DNA from: Cyclostephanos tholiformis
Taxonomy: Eukaryota; Bacillariophyta; Thalassiosirophyceae; Thalassiosirales; Thalassiosiraceae
Reading direction: 5' to 3'
DNA: 12,478 nucleotides
Assembly (NCBI GenBank): GCA_036939975.1
Contig: JALLPB010000855.1
Span: 1-12,478 of the forward strand
The notes beneath the pieces are model-generated. The model saw nothing but the letters and a program-made list of their open reading frames with translations. It ran no database searches and had not been told where the DNA came from. Both the position numbers and the translations under genes were made by a program. Positions 5,953 through 12,478 of this stretch are shown here, one piece after another. The number at the start of each line of letters is the position of its first letter. The stretch's first letter is position 1.

Positions 5953-8669
5953 CTAGTTGGCCTTGTTGATGCGGAACCAGTTCAGGTTCCAACCGCCGAC
6001 GGTTGCGAGTATGCCGAAATGTTGGGTACCAGCCTCGAGGTTGACAGAGTGAGAGATCGTGACCCAAGCTTGCCAATCACCTGTGGCCGGGATGTCGATA
6101 GTACCGTACACCGGCGTCCCCCCGGCCTTCTCGAGCTGTAGGGTGCCACCGTCGCTTGCGCTCGCAACCCGATATTCCACCATGTACGTCCCTGCGGTTG
6201 GGATATTCACCTCCGGGTAGGACATCCAGTCGCCGGTGTCGATGGAGCCTACGTTCATACCGCCTCCCTCGTCGGTGGTGCCTTCGGGTATCACGCCAAG
6301 CATATTCGAATAGCTCTCGGCTTGAATAGTAATTGGCATGTTGATGCGGAACCAGTTCAGGTTCCAACCGCCGACTGTTGCGAGTATGCCGAAATGCTGG
6401 GTACCGGCCTCGAGGTTTACAGAGTGAGAGATCGTGACCCAAGCCTGCCAATCACCTGTGGCCGGGATGTCGATGGTACCGTACACCGGCGTCCCCCCGG
6501 CCTTCTCGAGCTGTAGGGTGCCGCCGCCGCTTGCGCTCGCAACCCGATATTCCACCATGTACGTCCCCGCGGTTGGGATATTCACCTCCGGGTAGGCCAT
6601 CCAGTCGCCGGTGTCGATGGAGCCGACGTTCATACCGCCTCCCTCGTCGGCGGTGCCTTCGAGTATCACGCCAAGCATATTCGAATAGCTCTCGGCATGA
6701 ATGGTAATCGCGGCGTTGTCGTTCACGGTGTCGCTGGGTTGGGTGCACGTCCCTCGAGATGAAACGTGGGCGTTCATCATGGCGGTAACACGGCGAGGTT
6801 CGGAGGATACTGTTCCCGCAAGAGGTGTGTTGTAGTAGCTGCTGACGTCGCTGCGACTGCCACTGCCGGAGTACTTGCCACCGAATGTGTACTCTACATT
6901 ATCCAAACCGCCGCTGCAAACATGGCAGTACGACATGATTGTGGCACTCTTCGCTAGAGGGAGTTCGACGGGGCATGAAGTTCCGCAGGTGTCAACAACG
7001 GGAGAATACCCTTCATGGGTGTGCCCTGTGCCAAAGTTGTGTCCGAGCTCGTGCATAAACTAACCAGCAGAGAATCGATAGAGAAGAATCATGTGAATTG
7101 GACGAGAGAAAAAAAACAAAATGGCACGTTCGATGTCTGCACTCTCTCTCATTACTTACCACATTCATGTCCCAGACTACCGAATTACCCATGCTGACAA
7201 AATCCCCATGCAGGCCAGTACTCACCCCGAATCCATAATTCGGATCGCATATCACACCAGTATAGGCCAGGCCACCGCCCAAATTCTTACCGAGTAGCGC
7301 GTGGTGCAAGTCAGGGTTGACCCCACCAGATGAAGATGTGTGCCAAGTCGAACCGGCATAAATAGATCGCATGGTTTTCAGTACCTCGTCCATATCCATA
7401 GCATTCTCATAGTTGGTATTGAGGTTTATGTGTAGGACATTCAAGTGGGTATTAATCTCTGACTTTTAGTATAGTGTTGAATGAAAATAAAGACGGAAAG
7501 GAGGAATGTTATGCGAATTTCATGAGTTGGGCATTGAAAATGCATCGATTATCAGATGCTTAAACCCACCTCATAGATAGTATTTGCTCCTGTGAACAAA
7601 GCATTTACTGAATGGAGGAAGAGAACAATATAGTCCGACTTTATTGGCTGAGTCGGAAGCAGGTAATGCTAAAAGCTTGTGCACTTGACACTTACCGTAG
7701 TTGATTGTATTTGGTCCAATCTCGGTAGAGCAATCAGTGCACAACGCATAGTCAATTTCAACGTAGATATCCACCCAGTAGGCGTAACTTTCCCCTTGTA
7801 CTCGGCGACGCTTTCCGATACGCAACTCTGAGCCACGGAGGGAATGCTTGATCTCAGCGAGCACATCTCCATTGTTGGACGAGGTAAAGTCATGATGATC
7901 ACCAGGGTGATTAGAGTGATGGAGATGCTCGTGGTATTCATCGTGACCATTGTCAAAAAGAAACCGACGCACCATATCAGGGGTGTTGCCGCATGACCAC
8001 GCGGGTGATTCAAAGGTTTCGGCAATGGTGGCCATTGACTGATTGACGAAGCATGGAAGAATTGGAGAGAATGGAGGAAGATATAAACATGCGCCAACTC
8101 GCTGTTTTCAAAGTCTTACCTTGCCCCCGCCACCTCGTTGTGCGAACTTCATTTTCTCCCCATTCTTTTGGACGATCCCATTCACGTTCCCTCCCTTCTT
8201 TTCGATCGAAATCAACGCAAGGGTATCAGCCTCGTCACTAACCAGCATCGTTGCCACATCTTCTTCGTTCACATAATTACTCTTGCCATCCTGGATACTC
8301 GTGGTTGTCTGTGAGGTGACGGCCGGCACAGCCTCGCGGACGCGCACCGTGTATTCGGTCTTATTAGAATCGGCACGTTCAGCGTAGAGTCTGTATCGCG
8401 GCTTGAAGTTGCCTCTGACACGCTCATTATTAATCTTGGCTGATATGGACTCACTGGGCATTATGACATGTTCGATGGCCGCGGTGATATAGGGGCAGGA
8501 CAGGACCAGCAGTAGGGAAGCAGCATAGACTGTGGAAATTGTAGGGTAAAACTCATTGGAAATCTGCCACTATTGTGGACAGGAAAGCAATTTAACAATT
8601 GGGCGAGGTAAAGAACTTACCAACTTTGAATGTGTTGCATTCACCTCCTTCTTTTGTAATTAGCTTCAT
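5953..8669 (-). CDS. Secreted metzincin zinc metalloprotease with two CBM6 modules (six exons)
   Basis: Exons by splice sites and phase: 8621-8669, 8120-8529, 7696-8038, 7570-7607, 7160-7462, 5953-7059; 749 residues. Introns are 81-107 nt, GT-AG. Exon 1 has the only suitable ATG. Residues 17-34 are a hydrophobic signal segment (YAASLLLVLSC). A propeptide follows, with Cys169 in WSCGN (possible cysteine switch), a His-rich run at 185-202 (8 His in 18) and a furin-like KRRR at 229-232. The catalytic domain starts near YWVDIYVEID; zinc ligands are His384, His388 and His394 with base Glu385 in HELGHNFGTGH, and Met423 is in IMSYCH. CBM6 modules occupy about 497-621 and 622-746. The family is known to cut extracellular proteins; the CBMs suggest targeting to polysaccharide. 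It resembles M12B reprolysin-like enzymes but lacks Asp after the third His. The exon 4/5 junction has a 4-nt alternative (GTTTAA donor at 7565 with exon start 7458), giving Val instead of Ser. Confidence 0.85.
5965..6339 (-). repeat. 375-bp tandem repeat encoding CBM6 module 2
   Basis: This is the C-terminal of two head-to-tail 375-bp units, encoding residues 622-746. CBM6 features: ITIQAESYSNM at the start, GSIDTGDWMSYPEVNIP, GTYMVEYRVAS, ATGDWQAWVTIS, and the closing GGWNLNWFRIN. It differs from module 1 at about six residues. Confidence 0.92.
6340..6714 (-). repeat. 375-bp tandem repeat encoding CBM6 module 1
   Basis: This is the N-terminal unit (residues 497-621), starting at ITIHAESYSNM and ending at GGWNLNWFRIN. 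Nucleotide identity to the second unit is very high across the full 125 codons with no indels, so the domain duplicated recently or is kept alike by conversion. Confidence 0.92.
8236..8596 (-). repeat. 361-bp direct duplicate (copy B, inside the intact metalloprotease gene)
   Basis: Parent copy of 5282-5642, covering most of exon 2 and the 3' two thirds of intron 1. The homology starts inside intron 1 (8596) and stops inside exon 2 (8236), so the duplication did not follow exon boundaries. Confidence 0.95.
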
Positions 8670-8760
8670 GATGATATAGTCTTAATTTGCTCTGGAAGAC
8701 AAGAATAAAATATATGACTCGAATGATCAGTTTTAGTGAGCTCTTATTGAATGGGTGTGT
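8670..8760 (-). promoter_or_regulatory. Upstream region of the metalloprotease gene with TATA-like stretch
   Basis: Immediately upstream of the ATG at 8667-8669, the minus strand reads CATATATTTTATTC at about 8704-8717, roughly 40-50 nt before the start codon. This is compatible with a TATA element and a short 5' UTR. No initiator or transcription-factor site can be assigned with certainty. Confidence 0.35.
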
Positions 8761-8761
8761 T

Positions 8762-9240
8762 GCATTGATCTTGTTTTTTTTTGTGTCGTGGTTGGGTGGG
8801 ACTGGACAACTGCAGGCAAGAGTGACATATTGGCTGACTTGCCCTCACTCCTGTGCCTAAGCCATCATAATGCATTCTCGCTCGATCAAGATGCATTGGT
8901 CTTGCAGATTTATTTGTGTCGTGTTCGAGTGGGATTTGCCCTCTGCAAAAAAGTGCAACAGATTGTCTTCTTGCTCTCTCTCTTGTGTCTGTGTCTTTAC
9001 CAGCTTAATACATTTGCGGGTTCTGTAAGTTGACTTGGTCTTGCTTTAGATATTTTGATTTTTATCGTGGCTGGGTGGGATTGACCACTACAAACACAAA
9101 CAAGAGTATCATATTTTTTGTCGTGCTAGTGTTTGTGGTATGATGTCTTGGTCTTGGTCTTACCTTAAAGAGTAGATATATATCTTTGGGTAGGGGTGGG
9201 ACTTGACCACTGCAGACAATATCAACAAACTTGTTGTCTC
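8762..9240. repeat. Degenerate repeat of about 130 bp (four copies) in the intergenic region
   Basis: Four plus-strand copies share a leading CATTGGTCTTG-like box (8763, 8894, about 9033, about 9148), then TTTGTGTCGTGG, then TGGGTGGGACTTGACCACTGCAG (cores near 8794, 8926, 9073 and 9193). Spacing is about 120-146 bp and divergence is substantial. A 92-codon plus-strand frame overlaps the first two copies but looks incidental. The array lies between the stop of the downstream-facing SGNH-like gene and the promoter of the metalloprotease gene. Confidence 0.7.
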
Positions 9241-9294
9241 AACATTCCCATAGGCCAAGTTAATTAACGGAATCGTAATAGTTAGGTCGAGAAA
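9241..9294 (-). other. Presumed start of 3' UTR of the SGNH-like gene
   Basis: Sequence directly after the TGA stop (9295-9297). It contains the 10-bp palindrome GTTAATTAAC at 9259-9268 and no coding signal. The poly(A) site is not identifiable. Confidence 0.4.
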
Positions 9295-12202
9295 TCATCG
9301 TTGAGCTGGAGTCTTAGAGGGCCTTGCTTTATTTTGCAGTAAAACGTCGTGGCACAAATGGTGAAAGAATTTGGTCACGATCGCCTTAATTGGCGGCCCA
9401 CCAATGTGTAATCCGTCGGCCTTCGCAGATGACAAAAGAAGCAGAAGAGAAGAAAATGTTAAGAGTCGAAATTAACCGGATATTATGCACATTTGATTAT
9501 ATATAAAATACCTGACCGTCGGTGTCAAAAGCAAATGCAGCAGTGACATCAAACGCATTGATCATTTTGTATCCCTTTGTAGTGAGAACTTTGTGAGCAA
9601 TCATACTGTACAGAAGAGATCTGTCTACCTGTATGTGTGGCTCGCGTTCACCTTCACGGATGTTAGAGTTTAAAAAAAAGCTGTATAGACGGTGATATGG
9701 ATTACAACTCACTCGTGTAATATAGGCCAGTCATAAAGTAATACTCTTGTCCACTGTCAGCAGTCACATTTGGGAAGCTATCAAGATCTTTCTGGTGTTC
9801 ATGGATTCCTTTCTTCCATAATAGATGAGACAATTTCAACGTATCAAGAATGGCGATATTATTCGTCTCAGTCGACATGTTGATATTTTGCAGTTTTTGT
9901 GACATGTAACTGTCAATCATTTTGCTTATGCTAGCTCCTCTCAATTCGATCTTTGATATTTTCTTTCGGTCAACACATTCCTGAACGTCCTCATCCCCAA
10001 ACTCGCGATAGTCGCAAGAGTACGGTTTCCACCAGCCAAACCAGTTCGCATCCCGCTTAAGATCTGTTACCCACCGATGCTTAACAATGAATTTGCATCC
10101 TTGTTCTGCACATTTATTTCCAATCCGGGTCAAGTCATCACGGTGCCAACAAATTGGATTCTGGTTGCCGAAATACTGGAGCTTGGAAATCTTGAATTCA
10201 GCGTCATGTGTATCAATAGCGGCCGATCTACAGACTGAATCGTCTGGATAAGGATATCTTACCCACCGGCCGTTGGAAATATCAAGGTTCTCGTCATTGA
10301 GACGACAAGCTCGCAGACTGGGAGAAAAGTCGTACCTTATGGGCATTGCAGATGCCTTTTTTCCTCGATTCATGGTGAAGTGAAGTTTTTGTCCAGATCC
10401 GAAAACTTTCATGTAAATAATAAACGTCAGGCGAGGGAATATTTCGTAGTGGAGATTAATGGACAAAAGTTGATACATATACTTACCCAAATCATCCGAA
10501 GGGTAGTGACACGGGCTTGGGTAGTGAGGTGAAAGAGAATGCAAATCCAATGATAAGACAGATTCGATAATGTGTTGAGTTTGTTGAACTATTTCTCACT
10601 CACCTCTCGAAGGACATCATACTCGACCATCCACACCCGATAAAGTACGTTGCTTCTCGAGGCGTTCTGTCCAGGGGGGGGGATCCCATCATTGGTTGCA
10701 TTTTTATGGGCCAAGGCTTCTTTAATTCATCGGATGAAATGACAAGTCTCCTCCTTGGAAAATCGCCCGGGTCTTGCCTCGCGTATGAATACTTACGGTC
10801 CCTTCCCAAATAGTAACCGCTGTCCCTATCTAAAAAGTCGACATCATCATGAATACTGTCGAAATAAAGCTCGCACTCATCGAAATGCAGGGCACCAGGA
10901 ATACTAAACATCTTGCAATTCCTTGCCCTTTTACATGCCTCACAGCATGCTAGTAACAAAGCAAGAACAAGAATATGAGCTATTCGTTCGGACATTTCAC
11001 CGGCCAAATATTATCAAACATACCATCGAGTAAGTGATACATCTTGAACCCCCTCACGCCCCGATGGTGCGAATAGTTTCCTATCGCTGCCAACTCTTTT
11101 ACGTAATCATAATTCATAGCCTCTAGGACTTCAAGTTCGCCCTCGTTCTGCTTGTTGATCGTTTGACTGTCGAACATGTCATTCCGTGTTGTTACGTTCC
11201 GCGTGGGACATTTGTGAGAAAGCGAGTCGACGAAGCCATTGAAATTCAAGACCTTGACGTGGATCGAATATATTCCCGCATTCCTCGGCACGAAGTCGTA
11301 TCTCCACGTACATCGCGATGGTAGGGACTCCAATTTATGTGGCATTGCCGTGCCGGCGAATATTTCCGCTTCCCCACCGGTCGACATTCCGTTGGCACGC
11401 ACCCACATGGTCAGGGGGGGTTGGAAGTCTATCCAAGAGTCCCCCCCCCCGCCGCCGCAGTTGATCCTCCCAATCGTGTCCACTACGAAGATGGCCGCGG
11501 GTCCGACGTGTAGATGCAACGTCCCATCGTCGACGTTCGCGTGATCATTCGAGTCGAAATCGCCAGATGCCACGACCGTCAATACCATGTTCAATCTCTG
11601 AATCGGAGCGAGCGATAGAAGGAAAAAGAAAAAAAAGGAGAATGTAAGATCGTCCCTCGTTGGCGAATACGAGAAGGGAAAAGAGAGATAAAAAACGAAA
11701 CGACCCCCCCCCCCCTACGAAAACTCACGTCCCATATCCATCCGATCCCACGCGCGTAGAAGTCGGGCAATGCGCCCACGCTCTCGTACCTGCGTTTCAT
11801 GTCGTTTATGTGTCCCAAAGTCGATGCGGACATCGATTCGACGATCGATGAAACGTAAGCGTCGTGCGCGTGGGAATGATCGGCCATCGATCGACGACGA
11901 CGTCGTTGTTCGTCATCGTCGTCCCCCCCCCACCCCTTCCCCCCCTTCCCCCTCGACGCATGTGCCCAATTATCGTACCATGCCCTCGCGCCGGGGAATG
12001 TGCCATCGTCGGAACGGAATTCCCACGACGCACCGTCCTCGTCGATGTCGGTATCGCGATACCTCCCGAGCCTCGTCCTCCCATAATATGATATTTCGCT
12101 CGGTTTAGGAATGACGACGTTGGCTATGTCGGTGACGATGGAAAGCAGAAGGAGGGCGCTCGTGACCGATAAGGAAGCGACCGCCCACTTCCCCCTCGAC
12201 AT
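9295..12202 (-). CDS. Type II membrane protein with Ig/filamin-like domain and SGNH/PC-esterase-like domain (seven exons)
   Basis: Exons by splice sites and phase: 11729-12202, 11024-11597, 10604-10949, 10487-10515, 9713-10405, 9512-9624, 9295-9420; 784 residues. A hydrophobic segment at about residues 7-30 (WAVASLSVTSALLLLSIVTD) is a signal anchor. Residues 85-105 are low complexity (Gly/Asp/Arg). An E-set domain (filamin or Ig type) covers about 167-284, with WRYDFVPRNAGIYSIHVKVL and NFNGFVD. From exon 5 on, ISNGRWV, WFGWWKPYSCDYREF and KISKIELRGASISKMIDSYM resemble block I of PC-esterase/TBL/NXPE proteins, and exon 7 gives ADGLHIGGPP, the DxxH block. Such proteins are Golgi glycan O-acetyltransferases or esterases in plants and animals. 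Here Ser633 sits in GAS rather than GDS. The 29-nt exon 4 rests mainly on phase. Family assignment is from motif order only. Confidence 0.7.
11704..11715. repeat. C12 homopolymer (G12 on transcript) in intron 1
   Basis: Twelve consecutive C on the plus strand, 14-25 nt after the intron 1 donor of the SGNH-like gene. Two other long tracts lie in coding exons of the same gene: C10 at 11441-11450 and G9 at 10674-10682. Confidence 0.9.
11923..11952 (-). other. Potential G-quadruplex in coding strand of exon 1
   Basis: On the minus (coding) strand, four G runs of 5, 7, 4 and 9 are separated by only 1-2 nt, matching the G4 consensus. The tract encodes the Gly/Lys/Trp-rich low-complexity segment RGKGGKGWGGDDDD. 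G4 folding in the mRNA is an inference from the pattern. Confidence 0.6.
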
Positions 12203-12443
12203 CTTCGAGCCCTACGATAATATATATATATTGATGTTCCACCGTGTGGGATTTCGATTTCCGGAACGATGAATATTATGTAGTCCCTTTTGCCAAAATG
12301 TGCTACTCTTGGAGAGCGTGTGGGTCGGTTAAAATATTATGTGTCGAACAACGACGACAACTCTATTACCGTCGGGACCGGGGGAAAAGAAACAGCTAAT
12401 GTGCAAGGATGTGATAGCTAAATCCATAGTCCCCGTATCGTAC
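12203..12443 (-). promoter_or_regulatory. Upstream region of the SGNH-like gene with TATA repeat
   Basis: An alternating TA tract (12219-12231) lies 17-29 nt upstream of the ATG at 12200-12202, close for a TATA box, so either the 5' UTR is very short or the tract is incidental. The rest of the stretch shows no gene or repeat that I can support. Confidence 0.35.
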
Positions 12444-12465
12444 TTTTTTTTTTTTTTTTTTTTTT
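12444..12465. repeat. T22 homopolymer (A22 on minus strand)
   Basis: Twenty-two T followed by AAG close to the window end. On the minus strand it reads as an A22 tail preceded by CGCTGACTT, which could be a slippage tract or the poly(A) end of a retrocopy lying to the right, outside the window. Confidence 0.9.
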
Positions 12466-12478
12466 AAGTCAGCGTAGG

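Noticed and set aside
6077..6748. Two minus-strand Arg/His-rich frames of 124 and 98 codons with near-identical sequence
   Set aside because: They are out-of-frame shadows of the duplicated CBM6 modules; similarity between them just reflects the 375-bp DNA repeat.
7570..7589. Shorter 20-nt exon using the CACAG acceptor at 7591-7590
   Set aside because: In phase, but the upstream acceptor at 7608-7610 also keeps phase, has a better pyrimidine tract, and adds VNALFT, which fits the usual helix before ANTIYE in this protease family.
8755..9033. 92-codon plus-strand frame with hydrophobic segments (possible small membrane protein)
   Set aside because: It overlaps the degenerate 130-bp repeat, and its hydrophobicity comes from TTG/CTT-rich repeats. 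No sign of codon selection between copies.
11770..12108. Plus-strand frame of 112 codons rich in Arg, Pro and Ser
   Set aside because: Antisense to exon 1 of the SGNH-like gene. The bias comes from CGTCGT and C-run sequence; no start context or homologous motif.
1..12478. tRNA or rRNA genes
   Set aside because: No cloverleaf with TTCGA-type loop and no rRNA-like conserved stretch was recognised on either strand by eye; a covariance-model scan would be needed to exclude weak cases.

Overview
The window looks like nuclear DNA of a eukaryotic microalga, most likely a diatom. Three things support this: short introns (about 74-131 nt) with GTAAGT- or GTGAGT-like donors, secreted and type II membrane proteins of stramenopile character, and a Ty1/copia retrotransposon whose gag, integrase and reverse transcriptase read like the CoDi elements of diatoms. 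The organism call is an inference from sequence style, not from a marker gene.

Layout. Positions 1 to about 5283 hold a decayed copia element on the minus strand. It runs gag (near 4070), protease/pre-integrase, integrase, a chromo-like linker and reverse transcriptase, and leaves the window at position 1 before RNase H and the 3' LTR. Its 5' leader (4071-5283) is non-coding and carries two tandem minisatellites (units of about 50 bp and 37 bp). The whole element has an extreme, strand-specific excess of GGTC on the plus strand that stops at its right edge. Positions 5282-5642 are a 361-bp direct duplicate (6 mismatches) of the second exon, plus part of intron 1, of the neighbouring protease gene. 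This is a broken paralogue, apparently cut by the retrotransposon.

Positions 5953-8669 (minus) hold a six-exon gene for a secreted metzincin metalloprotease (HELGHNFGTGH zinc motif, IMSYCH Met-turn) ending in two nearly identical CBM6 carbohydrate-binding modules. Positions 8670-9294 are intergenic and include a degenerate repeat of about 130 bp in four copies. Positions 9295-12202 (minus) hold a seven-exon gene for a type II membrane protein with an Ig/filamin-like domain and a C-terminal SGNH/PC-esterase-like domain (NXPE or TBL style). It has a DGLH catalytic-type motif, but GAS where GDS is usual. Positions 12203-12478 are its upstream region, ending in a T22 tract.

Both genes were assembled by hand from open frames plus splice sites; reading phase is preserved across every junction. 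Both products would enter the secretory pathway and both have a link to carbohydrates (CBM6 binding; an acyl-esterase or transferase fold), so a role at the cell wall or in extracellular glycans is plausible. No functional connection between them can be shown from sequence alone.
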